This document shows positions 52,511 to 60,755 of a stretch of 64,000 nt of DNA, piece after piece. Source of the DNA: Gallibacter sp963558965 (GTDB lineage: Bacteria; Bacillota; Clostridia; Peptostreptococcales; Anaerovoracaceae); NCBI GenBank assembly GCA_963558965.1, contig CAUWIT010000006.1:1-64000 (forward strand), written 5' to 3'. A model generated the notes under the pieces. That model was not told where the DNA came from. It saw nothing but the letters and a program-made list of their open reading frames with translations, and searched no databases. Position 1 is the stretch's first letter. Every line of letters starts with the position of its first letter. Made by a program: the position numbers and the translations under genes.

Positions 52511-53011
52511 CTAATATTCATATACATTGTTAATAGCAATCCACCATTCATCATTAATTCTTGGTATTGCACCTTCTGATTCAGCAAATAAAAGACATGA
52601 TAGAATTGTTGTAAGACCAACAAAAAATTCATGTTCTTTATCTCTTAACTTAAAAACATAATTTTCAAGGCATTCTTCACAATCTGAATGTTCTATAGCC
52701 TTATTTTCTACTAATTTAGCTATATTACAATCTTCTTTTAATTCAAGAAATCCATTTGATCTACTCTTTTTTAAATGGTTTGGATTAACATAAACACCAT
52801 TATCTAGCATAAAAATAAATCTTACATTTTCTAATTCTTTAATAACTTCAATTGGACATTTTAATGATTCTAATAATGTGTATGGTTTATCATACAATCC
52901 ATCATCATCTGCATATATACACAAATATAGATAATATAACTTAGCCATTTGTGAAAGATTCATAAATATATCAGTTTCAACTATTTCCTTACTTAACAAC
53001 TCTCTTCTCAT
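52511..53011 (-). CDS. DnaD/replisome-organiser-like protein
   Basis: This 166-aa protein begins MRRELLSKEIVETDIFMNLS and has YYLYLCIYADDDGLYDKPY, the pattern of the N-terminal domain of phage replisome organisers. The same signature is in the 422-aa initiator at 56068 (IFIICEADDDGAVNVEPIL). The C-terminus is a cysteine-containing domain (CEECLENYVFK). It may load or regulate the helicase, inferred from similarity in pattern only. Confidence 0.6.
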   Translation of the reverse strand: MRRELLSKEIVETDIFMNLSQMAKLYYLYLCIYADDDGLYDKPYTLLESLKCPIEVIKELENVRFIFMLDNGVYVNPNHLKKSRSNGFLELKEDCNIAKLVENKAIEHSDCEECLENYVFKLRDKEHEFFVGLTTILSCLLFAESEGAIPRINDEWWIAINNVYEY

Positions 53012-53026
53012 TTTTGCTCCTTACAT

Positions 53027-53182
53027 CTATTTTTTCCAAATAAACAGTTCATTTGGTGTACAATTCAAAGCCTTGCACATTCCTTCTTTTGCTTTAATTA
53101 TTTGATTTTTATTAATTAGCAAAACAACTAATATACAAATAATTATAAATTGCACCAATACTATCAATGTTGTTAAACTCAT
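53027..53182 (-). CDS. Small membrane protein with HTH-like end
   Basis: This 51-aa protein starts at ATG 53182 (RBS GGAAAG), has one membrane helix (LIVLVQFIIICILVVLLI) and ends KALNCTPNELFIWKK, which resembles the last helix of Cro-type DNA-binding domains. Possibly a remnant or a small regulator. Confidence 0.5.
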   Translation of the reverse strand: MSLTTLIVLVQFIIICILVVLLINKNQIIKAKEGMCKALNCTPNELFIWKK

Positions 53183-53192
53183 ATTCTTTCCT

Positions 53193-53702
53193 CTATTTAT
53201 TTACAATAATAAAATCAACACTCCAAGTTGAAGGATATGCTACTTCTATTTGAGATACCATATTTAAAAGATTTTCATTTTTTTGTAACTTTATTAAGAA
53301 ATTTTCTGTATTTGCTAATCTAGGAAATTTGTTTAATATTTTTTTACAAATATTATCAAATTGTTCTTCATTATTTATCTTATAATCTACTATTAAACTA
53401 GTGTAATCACAATCTTTAGTTTTCCACATACTTTGCGGACTACAACTTGCATCGCATACTCCTAAAAAGTATTTTAAAAAATCTTTAATAGCAACTTCAC
53501 AATGAGAAGGTTTTATTCGTATTTCCGATATAGTTGTAATAGTATAACTTTCTTCCATTCTATTTATAAGATTTTCTACTTCTATTTGTCCATCATTATT
53601 TCTTTTCCACTTTGACTTCCCATTTAAAGAAATAATCAAAGGAAAATCATCATCAATTTTTATACTTTTAAATAATAATTTTTTCGTTTTTATTTTCATC
53701 AA
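53193..53702 (-). CDS. Unknown protein
   Basis: This 169-aa protein has no signal, membrane helix or motif I recognise. It contains YFLGVCDASCSPQSMW and ends FIIVNK. It lies between the partition genes and the small membrane gene. No function assigned. Confidence 0.45.
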   Translation of the reverse strand: MMKIKTKKLLFKSIKIDDDFPLIISLNGKSKWKRNNDGQIEVENLINRMEESYTITTISEIRIKPSHCEVAIKDFLKYFLGVCDASCSPQSMWKTKDCDYTSLIVDYKINNEEQFDNICKKILNKFPRLANTENFLIKLQKNENLLNMVSQIEVAYPSTWSVDFIIVNK

Positions 53703-53892
53703 TTCCTTTCTCCATAGTAATAAATCGATTAAGTTTGCAATATTTTAGATTGAACAGTTAATTTTTCCTATAACATATTCAAAGTGGCTTTTGAAGTAGT
53801 TTTGTGAAGTTACTATTTAAATTATATATTTCTATTTATCAGTAGCCACATTGAAATCTATTATATATTTTTGTGATTTTTTTATTTTATCC

Positions 53893-53919
53893 AACTTCTG
53901 CTCAATTTGAGCAGAAGTT
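53893..53919 (-). repeat. Palindromic module, copy 15 of 15
   Basis: Full palindrome right after the parB stop, no tail-coding sequence. Confidence 0.95.
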
Positions 53920-53937
53920 CTTTAGTTGACTAAAGAA

Positions 53938-54861
53938 TTATTGTATTTCTTCAACAATTGTTAATAGCTCATTTTTATATCTATCAAAGAAAATTTCAAT
54001 AACCATTTCTTTAGCTTCTTTTGATAAACCTTTTGGGAAAATCTTATTTGTCTTTTTAGAGATTTTTATTGATACTTTCTTTTCTTCTTCCTCATATGTA
54101 TTACTTTCTATAATTTCTCGTAATTCATCTATTGATAATTCATCATTAGAATTGCTACTAGCATCTTTTAATGCTACTGATATTACATTTGTAATCTTAT
54201 ACCTATAATCCATTAAAAGAGAAACTAAATATTTTTGCTCTTGCTCTCTTAAAAAAGCTATATTATATGCTTCTTGGAGCTTAAGTACATTGTTATCTAG
54301 CATATCTAACAATTCATTGTTTAAGTTAGATATTTTTATAAGTCTTTGCACTGTCGCACGACTTATTTTTGTTTGCTCTTCATCTTCAAACTTCTGTACA
54401 AGTCTGTCTAATGAAATAGCTTTATTTCCATCTAGGTTTCTTCCTTGATGTTTTAATGCTTCATATTCATATCGATATATAAAAGCTTTTTCACTAGGAA
54501 GTAGACTTTCTCTTTGTCTATTAGAGCTAACCATAATCTGATTAGCTTCCCAATCCTCATTTATATTTAGTATTTTACAAGGTACTTTTTCAATTCCTAT
54601 CTTCTCTGCTGCTGCAAGTCTATGATGTCCTGATAAGCACTCATATTCTTTAATTCCATCTGGATCTCTACGAATCAAAAGATCATTTAAAATTCCAAAT
54701 TCTTTAATATTTAAAGCTAATTCATCAACTTTAGCTTCATTTATCTTAAAGATATGTTTTCTATTAACACCTCCAAAAGGTCTTATTTTAGAAACAGCTA
54801 TATCTTTTCTTTCTTCTCTATTTTGATTAATATCAAGAAATTCCTTTAATGCACTTGCCAT
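53938..54861 (-). CDS. parB: ParB-family partition protein
   Basis: This 307-aa protein has the ParB N-terminal motifs VDELALNIKEFGILNDLLIR and ECLSGHHRLAAAEKIG, then a helix-turn-helix (AISLDRLVQKFEDEEQT and TVQRLIKISNL) and a C-terminal dimerisation part. It overlaps parA by one base. It probably binds centromere-like sites to keep the element during cell division, together with ParA. Confidence 0.9.
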   Translation of the reverse strand: MASALKEFLDINQNREERKDIAVSKIRPFGGVNRKHIFKINEAKVDELALNIKEFGILNDLLIRRDPDGIKEYECLSGHHRLAAAEKIGIEKVPCKILNINEDWEANQIMVSSNRQRESLLPSEKAFIYRYEYEALKHQGRNLDGNKAISLDRLVQKFEDEEQTKISRATVQRLIKISNLNNELLDMLDNNVLKLQEAYNIAFLREQEQKYLVSLLMDYRYKITNVISVALKDASSNSNDELSIDELREIIESNTYEEEEKKVSIKISKKTNKIFPKGLSKEAKEMVIEIFFDRYKNELLTIVEEIQ

Positions 54862-55631
54862 TATTCTTCCTCCCCTATATTTAAATACTCTCTAATAAAT
54901 TCATTATAATCGCCTACTACTTTTTGATTGTTTACAAGTAGTACATTATCCTCATTACTTTGACTAGCTTCGACTATTGTTGCTTGCCTTATTTTTGAAT
55001 TGAAAACATTTATATTTAAGTTATTTGTTAATGTTTTTAAAGCTTCTTCACATTCTTTTTGGCTATTAGTTTGTCGAAACATATTAATAAGAACACCTGC
55101 TATTTTTATGTCAGGATTATGAATTTCAGTAAGTTCATTAATTGTATCGTATAGCTGCATAAATCCTCTCAATGAAGCTATCGAACTTGTTATAGGTATA
55201 ATTACATCATTACTACACACAAGTGCATTAAGACTTAAAATGCCTAGTGAGGGAGGTGTATCAATAAAGATATAATCATATTTCTCTTTTATTCCTTTTA
55301 GAGAATTTCTTAAAATAAACTCATCTTTAAAATTAGAAAACTCTCTATTTGCACTTGATAATAATAAAGTGCTTGGAATTATATCATATCCAAATTTTGA
55401 GGATACAATACATTCTTCTGGTAATAATGCTTTTTGAAACATTTTACGTACATTTTTTTCTTCTGAGATACTATATTCTATTCCAGAAAATTCTGTTAGG
55501 CTCATTTGCGGATCCATGTCAATTAGTAGTACTCTTTTACCTTTATTAACAAGTCCTAAGCCTAATATTTGAGTTGTAGTGGATTTTCCTGTTCCACCTT
55601 TTTGATTGGCAATTGTCGTTATCTTACACAT
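54861..55631 (-). CDS. parA: ParA-family partition ATPase
   Basis: This 256-aa ATPase has the deviant Walker A KGGTGKST (residues 11-18), VLLIDMDPQ and FIDTPPSLGI, as in ParA/Soj. With ParB it positions or segregates the element. Partition genes imply that the element can exist as a replicating circle. Confidence 0.95.
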   Translation of the reverse strand: MCKITTIANQKGGTGKSTTTQILGLGLVNKGKRVLLIDMDPQMSLTEFSGIEYSISEEKNVRKMFQKALLPEECIVSSKFGYDIIPSTLLLSSANREFSNFKDEFILRNSLKGIKEKYDYIFIDTPPSLGILSLNALVCSNDVIIPITSSIASLRGFMQLYDTINELTEIHNPDIKIAGVLINMFRQTNSQKECEEALKTLTNNLNINVFNSKIRQATIVEASQSNEDNVLLVNNQKVVGDYNEFIREYLNIGEEE

Positions 55632-55647
55632 AACTTCCTCCTTTTTG

Positions 55648-56046
55648 TTAACTATGCTTGTGAAAATTTAAACCATGTTCTGCAGCTAGAAAATATATAA
55701 ATTTTCTTTTTTCCACTTTATATGATGTTTCTGGTAGATCATACTTTAATAGTATTTCTGTATCTGTTTTATCAGTTGTAAAACTCTCAAAAACTGCTTC
55801 TCTATATTCTCTTTTTAATGTTAATTTACATTTCTCAATAATATTAATTCTTTTTTCTAAATCTATTTTATTTACTACTATTTCATCATATGTATTAATA
55901 TAAAGAGAAAATCTACTATTTTGTAAATTTTTGAGTTCTTTTTTATAGTTGCTATAAAGAGAAGCTTCATATCTCATTTTTTTGTATATATAATCAGGCA
56001 ATAAAAAATCGTTGTAAGCTTTATACTTTTTTCTTTTCGTAGTCAT
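55648..56046 (-). CDS. ArpU/sigma-region-4-like regulator (probable)
   Basis: This 132-aa basic protein has a C-terminal YREAVFESFTTDKTDTEILL then YKVEKRKFIYFLAAEHGL, resembling ArpU/RinA-type late regulators with a sigma-4-like fold. It is between parA and the replication gene, so it may regulate this operon. The family call is tentative. Confidence 0.45.
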   Translation of the reverse strand: MTTKRKKYKAYNDFLLPDYIYKKMRYEASLYSNYKKELKNLQNSRFSLYINTYDEIVVNKIDLEKRINIIEKCKLTLKREYREAVFESFTTDKTDTEILLKYDLPETSYKVEKRKFIYFLAAEHGLNFHKHS

Positions 56047-56067
56047 TATAAAACTCCATTTTAAATT

Positions 56068-57336
56068 TTATATTATTTCTTTTTTATTTATAAATTCTTT
56101 CATTCTTAATAAAACTTCTTGCTGTTCTTTTTCTTCTGCTTTTTTTAGCATTTCTTCTGAAGCATTTACTGGTAGATTATATTTATCTATGAGTTTCATT
56201 CTATACGCTCGTTCTTCTTGTTCTTTTAATGCTTTTTCTTCTGCTTCTAGTTTTAATCGATTTTGTTTTTTCTTAGCTTCAGCTGCTTCTACTTCTTCTT
56301 TTTCTTTCCAAACTTCATTTTGTGCTATAGTTTCAATATAAGAAAACGGATTTCTTATATTTATTTTAATTGTTTTGTCTGCAACCTTCTTTAAATGTTT
56401 ATCTGCATCAACATATTTTTCATTAAAAAAAGTATAATCCTCATTATTTAGGATTAAGTTTCTCTGTCTCCCAAAATAATGAATTTCATAATTATACCAA
56501 TTATTTTCTTTAGCAACATCTTCTAATACTTTAAATACAGGTGGATATTTGTAAGGATTGTTTTTTACTAATTCGCTTGCTATATCTACTACCATATTTG
56601 GATAATTCCAATTATTTATAATCTTGACATCGTTGTCTGTGAGTATCAGATTTTCATATTTACCATAAAATGGTTTTCCTACTTCTAATTTAATTGATAA
56701 ATATTTATTTTCCTCATCTTCTTCTATTTTATTTTGAACTCTATCTATATCTTGATGATGATGATTTAATTTAGTTTGATTTAATTTAGTTTGATTTAGT
56801 TTAGCACCACTATTTTTAACTTCTAAGTTAAGATTTTCTATGTTTTCATAAGTGCCTTCTCCATCATTATCATTTAAATATATATTGTTATTTTCTTCTT
56901 CAATTACTTCAAAATCATCTTCATTAATGTCAAAATAATTTGTAGAAATTCTTCTATCTTTGTGAGCTGACTCAATTAAAAATTTTGCTTCTTCAGGATA
57001 TAACTTTTCAATTACCGGCTTGTATAAGCTATCCTTTTTTTTATTAGCTGGTATCGTATTATGAAGATGAAAATCTTTTATAAAAAATATTGAATCTGGA
57101 ACTTTAAATTTACCATTGCCTAAAGGTAAAATAAAATTTTTTATTTGTAAGATATTTAGTGCATCAATACTTATATTTAGGTATCTTAATATTGGTTCTA
57201 CATTGACTGCTCCATCATCATCAGCTTCACATATAATAAAGATATATAAAAGCTTTGAATCTAAAGGTAAATCAAGGAATGAAGAAGTTTTTAATAAGTC
57301 AATATTTATCATTCTGCTTTTTCCGAAAATACTCAT
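56068..57336 (-). CDS. Replication initiator / replisome organiser
   Basis: This 422-aa protein has an N-terminal organiser domain (FLDLPLDSKLLYIFIICEAD, DDGAVNVEPILRYLNIS). An acidic linker follows with three tandem KLNQT units (TKLNQTKLNQTKLN, about residues 185-198), then a second domain (NWNYPNMVVDIASELVKN) and a Glu/Lys-rich coiled end. It overlaps the next gene by 4 bases. A replication role is supported by the neighbouring ParA/ParB but not proven. Confidence 0.65.
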   Translation of the reverse strand: MSIFGKSRMINIDLLKTSSFLDLPLDSKLLYIFIICEADDDGAVNVEPILRYLNISIDALNILQIKNFILPLGNGKFKVPDSIFFIKDFHLHNTIPANKKKDSLYKPVIEKLYPEEAKFLIESAHKDRRISTNYFDINEDDFEVIEEENNNIYLNDNDGEGTYENIENLNLEVKNSGAKLNQTKLNQTKLNHHHQDIDRVQNKIEEDEENKYLSIKLEVGKPFYGKYENLILTDNDVKIINNWNYPNMVVDIASELVKNNPYKYPPVFKVLEDVAKENNWYNYEIHYFGRQRNLILNNEDYTFFNEKYVDADKHLKKVADKTIKINIRNPFSYIETIAQNEVWKEKEEVEAAEAKKKQNRLKLEAEEKALKEQEERAYRMKLIDKYNLPVNASEEMLKKAEEKEQQEVLLRMKEFINKKEII

Positions 57337-57590
57337 CTTCTCTCCCTCGCTAACAAGATTTCTTCCTTTCTTTTTTGTGCTACATCTGCTCTATAATTAG
57401 AGTAACATCTATGATAATAATCTTCCTCTGACAAACCAAGTTTGAGTTCCTTATAAATGGTTATATCGCTACAACCTATTTTGTTTGCTATTTGCCAAAT
57501 TTGGTAAGTATTTTCACAACCTTTTTGGTAGTTATTTGTTATTAATTGCTCTAGTAATTTTCTAGAACTATAAGTTATTTTTTTTGTCAT
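57333..57590 (-). CDS. Small helix-turn-helix DNA-binding protein
   Basis: The start is most likely ATG 57590 (AAGGAG before it) rather than 57620, giving 85 aa. It contains YQIWQIANKIGCSDITIYKE, a helix-turn-helix, and a basic C-terminus. It is the first gene of the element's long minus-strand operon and so may control it. Confidence 0.6.
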   Translation of the reverse strand: MTKKITYSSRKLLEQLITNNYQKGCENTYQIWQIANKIGCSDITIYKELKLGLSEEDYYHRCYSNYRADVAQKRKEEILLARERR

Positions 57591-57635
57591 TATTATTTCT
57601 CCTTGTTGAATTTCTACCATTTATTCTTAATGGCA

Positions 57636-57676
57636 ATAAAAAAAGCTTAAGAAGTTTTTTTCATCTTCTTAAGCTT
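57636..57676 (-). terminator. Terminator at the right element edge
   Basis: Perfect 12-bp arms AAGCTTAAGAAG / CTTCTTAAGCTT around ten bases, followed by T7 on the minus strand. It insulates the element from chromosomal transcription and lies at the junction with the pucR fragment. Confidence 0.8.
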
Positions 57677-57694
57677 AATATTAACATTTACCTC

Positions 57695-58111
57695 ATGAAC
57701 AATGATAAACTTGATATTCCATCTCTCAGAAAATCATATTCTATGTTTTGTGCTAACTCAGCTGCTATGGATAAAATTTTTTTAAATAGAAAATACAGAG
57801 ATATGCATGATGTAGTTTTTACAAATGAAGTATTGTTGCTTTTACATAAACAACATCCCCGTGAAGACCACATACATTTTATAATAGATACGCTGAAAAA
57901 CGACAACGACAACCTTTTAGAAACTCTTGCCGTTTATCTTATAGACTGTGACGCCCAGTTAAATATGAGTGCTGAAACCCTTTACCTACATCGAAATACA
58001 GTCTCATATAGAATAAATAAAATCAAACAGTTGGTAAACGCAGATTTTACAAAAATGCCTGCCACTTACGAATATTATCTAGCCGCAGCATTATGGAGAC
58101 TTAGCAATTAA
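57695..58111 (+). pseudogene. 3' fragment of a PucR/CdaR-type transcription regulator
   Basis: The frame from ATG 57695 codes for 138 aa ending in the PucR C-terminal helix-turn-helix: LLETLAVYLIDCDAQLNMSA, then LHRNTVSYRINKIKQLV and YYLAAALWRL. Full PucR regulators are about 350-550 aa, so the N-terminal two thirds are missing. The lost part lies exactly where the element begins, so the element (or a deletion with it) probably cut this gene. The gene converges with cbiA, their stops overlapping. Confidence 0.75.
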
Positions 58112-59529
58112 GCCAAGTCTCCGTATTCTCTGCATTTATCTACAAAATTTTTAGCAAAATTCAAATTGGAATAAAAATGTATATGAGGATATCCAGCAAA
58201 TAAGTTTTTATAACTTACCATACAATCCCAGTTTCTTTTTGCCAATGGCTTTTGCGCATGAGCTACATCTCCTGGGTTTTCACTATCCCAATAATGAAAT
58301 TCGTGGGCTTTAAAACTGTCATTTTTATTTAGTAATGGCACATCGTCATTTAACGATACGTCAATATATCCAAAGCGTCCCAGCTTTTTGAGAGGATAGC
58401 ACCCTCCACTTATAGCACCAACTGTATTAAATCGGTTACCTTCCTCATCTTCTATCCACTGGTGAAGGTACATAAAACCTCCACACTCGGCAAGACAAGG
58501 CATACCATTTTCAATTGCAAGTTTAATCTGTTTACTTAAAGTTTGATTCGCCGATAACTTATCTAAGTACAACTCAGGATAGCCACCGCCAAATATCATT
58601 CCACATATATCTTTTGGAAGTTGATCACCTGCTACTGGACTAAATGAAACTAACTGACATCCCAATTTTTCAAGCAAGTCCAAGTTATCTTGATAATAAA
58701 AACAAAAAGCATCGTCTTTTGCAATTGCGATTTTTATTTTTTTATCAGGGTTTGTTTCTTTAATTTCTACTGACTCAAATTGATATTCTAGGTGTGGAGC
58801 ATTTTCCCCAATCTCAAGTAAACCATCAATATCCACTGTTTCCTCAATCTGCCCTGCTATTGTCTCTACAATTTCAGATAGATTTTTTATCTCACCTGCT
58901 GTTACAAGACCAAGATGTCGGCTTTGAAGTCCTGCTTCTTTTAAAATTGGCACATACCCCAAAGGTTTAATATTTAGCTTTGATTTTATCAATGGCTCAA
59001 GTATCTGATACATAGATGGAGATATTCTGTTTAATATTACTCCCTTTATTTGACTGTTTTTTTCAAACTCTAAAAAGCCTTTTATTTCAGCTAATATGGA
59101 CATTGATTTGCCTTTACAGTCTACTATTAAAACTGCTGGAGTCTCTGTTGCTCTTGCCAAATCATAGGCACTTGCTATTGAAGTTTTGCCTGCAACACCA
59201 TCGTAATAGCCCATAACTCCTTCCATTACTGCTATATCGCAATTAGACGTTTTGGTGTTTTCATCTAGCAAATACTTAATCGTATCTTCATCGTTGAAAA
59301 ATAAATCTAAGTTTCGTGAATTTATACCGATTACTTTTGTATGAAACATAGGATCTATATAGTCTGGGCCGCATTTAAAAGCTCCAACTGTTTTCCCGCT
59401 GTTTTTTAACGCTTTTAAAATACCACAAGTTATTGTAGTTTTACCGCTACCGCTACTTGTTGCTCCTATTAAAATCCTAGGTATGTTAAATTTACTTACT
59501 GCCAACTTTTTACTCCTTTGCATTGCCAT
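58108..59529 (-). CDS. cbiA: Cobyrinate a,c-diamide synthase
   Basis: This 473-aa enzyme amidates the a and c acetate side chains of cobyrinate. The N-terminal ATPase domain has GATSSGSGKTT (P-loop); the C-terminal glutaminase domain has AECGGFMYL with the nucleophile Cys, and HIHFYS near the end. The start overlaps cbiET by 20 bases. A TTG at 59505 with AAAGGAG six bases upstream is a possible alternative start, so the first eight residues are uncertain. Part of the minus-strand cobalamin operon. Confidence 0.95.
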   Translation of the reverse strand: MAMQRSKKLAVSKFNIPRILIGATSSGSGKTTITCGILKALKNSGKTVGAFKCGPDYIDPMFHTKVIGINSRNLDLFFNDEDTIKYLLDENTKTSNCDIAVMEGVMGYYDGVAGKTSIASAYDLARATETPAVLIVDCKGKSMSILAEIKGFLEFEKNSQIKGVILNRISPSMYQILEPLIKSKLNIKPLGYVPILKEAGLQSRHLGLVTAGEIKNLSEIVETIAGQIEETVDIDGLLEIGENAPHLEYQFESVEIKETNPDKKIKIAIAKDDAFCFYYQDNLDLLEKLGCQLVSFSPVAGDQLPKDICGMIFGGGYPELYLDKLSANQTLSKQIKLAIENGMPCLAECGGFMYLHQWIEDEEGNRFNTVGAISGGCYPLKKLGRFGYIDVSLNDDVPLLNKNDSFKAHEFHYWDSENPGDVAHAQKPLAKRNWDCMVSYKNLFAGYPHIHFYSNLNFAKNFVDKCREYGDLA

Positions 59530-60745
59530 CTGCGCTGATTATAAATATTGGATTTTGGCTGTCTAACATATTGTATCTGCCAAGTTTTTTATTTTTGGAA
59601 ATGTTAACTTGTAAAATCTCAATATTTTCAAATGGATACTTGTTTAGTATTTCTGTTGCTTTTCCCAAAGTTTCCAATGTTATTGCATTAATTACCACTC
59701 TTATATTTGGATTTGCTTTTAGTAAGTTTACTAACATTTCTTCTAGCTTACCGCCGCTTCCTCCAATAAATGCTTTATCAGGTCTTTCAACTCCTAGCAT
59801 CTCACTAGAAGCCTCTCCACCTACAACTTTTATATTTTGCAAATTGAAATTTCTTGCATTTTCTTTTATAAGCTCTAGACCTTCTTCGTTTCTCTCAAAA
59901 GCATAAACCATGCCGCCTCGTGTTTGCATTGCAATTTCTACCGTTACTGAACCAGTGCCCGCTCCAAGATCATATACTATATCGTTTTCTTTTAGTCGTA
60001 ATTTGGAAATTGATAAAGCTCTGATTTCTTCTTTTGTCATAGGGACATTGCCTCTTACAAAATTTTCATCAGCAAATCCAGGTGTCACTGTCTTCACTTC
60101 TCTAGCTTCTGGATTTAATACAAACATTACGCTTAGGGGCTCAAACTCTTTACCAGCAAATTCACATGCCTTACCTACCCTTATTTTTTCATCTGGATAA
60201 GACAAGTTTTCACCAGCAATTACTTTTAATTCTCCAAGTCCAGTCTCTGTAAGTTCTTCGCAAACTCTAGACACATCTGTATTTTTATCTAGCAAGAAGA
60301 AAACTTTTTTGTTTTTTAAAACGCTGCTTACTGGATTGTTTTTTCTGCCATGAAGACTTACTAAAGTTGCATCATCCCAGTTTATTTTTGCCTTTGCAGC
60401 TAAATATTGTAGGGAGCTTATCCCAGGAATGACTTCGCAGGTTATATCTTCTTTTTCTTCTATCAAAGCTGCCAATTTTTTTGTACCGCTGAAGAAACCA
60501 GTGTCTCCTGACATAAGAACAACTATTTTACTATCGGTATGACATTCCTCAATAAGCTTTAAAATATCATTTGACTTAATTGCATATGCTATTTGCAAAT
60601 CCTTGTTTTCGCACAGTTTGGCCATAGCGTTTACCATGCGCTCAGCCCCTATAATGCGATTGCTGTTTTTGATTATATTTAAGGCTCCAACAGTTAAGGT
60701 TTCAGGATTGCCCATGCCAATACCGATTATATATACATTTTTCAT
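59510..60745 (-). CDS. cbiET: Precorrin-6Y C5,15-methyltransferase, CbiE-CbiT fusion
   Basis: This 411-aa fusion (CobL-type) carries a CbiE methyltransferase N-half (IIGIGMGNPETLTVGALNII, VLMSGDTGFFSG) and a CbiT C-half (VYDLGAGTGSVTVEIA, the SAM site at about residue 255, then FIGGSGGKLEEML). It methylates C5 and C15 and decarboxylates the C12 side chain in corrin synthesis. It lies 10 bases after hemL. Confidence 0.95.
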   Translation of the reverse strand: MKNVYIIGIGMGNPETLTVGALNIIKNSNRIIGAERMVNAMAKLCENKDLQIAYAIKSNDILKLIEECHTDSKIVVLMSGDTGFFSGTKKLAALIEEKEDITCEVIPGISSLQYLAAKAKINWDDATLVSLHGRKNNPVSSVLKNKKVFFLLDKNTDVSRVCEELTETGLGELKVIAGENLSYPDEKIRVGKACEFAGKEFEPLSVMFVLNPEAREVKTVTPGFADENFVRGNVPMTKEEIRALSISKLRLKENDIVYDLGAGTGSVTVEIAMQTRGGMVYAFERNEEGLELIKENARNFNLQNIKVVGGEASSEMLGVERPDKAFIGGSGGKLEEMLVNLLKANPNIRVVINAITLETLGKATEILNKYPFENIEILQVNISKNKKLGRYNMLDSQNPIFIISADGNAKE

Positions 60746-60755
60746 AGAAAATCTC

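Noticed and set aside
10929..53919. Palindromes as standard parS sites
   Set aside because: The sequence does not resemble the known TGTTTCACGTGAAACA parS. A different ParB site remains possible, but this cannot be decided here.
10929..53919. Palindromes as ordinary intrinsic terminators
   Set aside because: The strong stem is not followed by a T run in most copies and one copy is inverted relative to its gene.
1..57690. Site-specific integrase or transposase
   Set aside because: No tyrosine or serine recombinase or DDE transposase motif was found; the TnpV-like protein is not a recombinase itself.
57695..58111. Intact small regulator gene
   Set aside because: The visible part is only the PucR C-terminal domain, and upstream sequence in frame has no similarity to the rest of the family.
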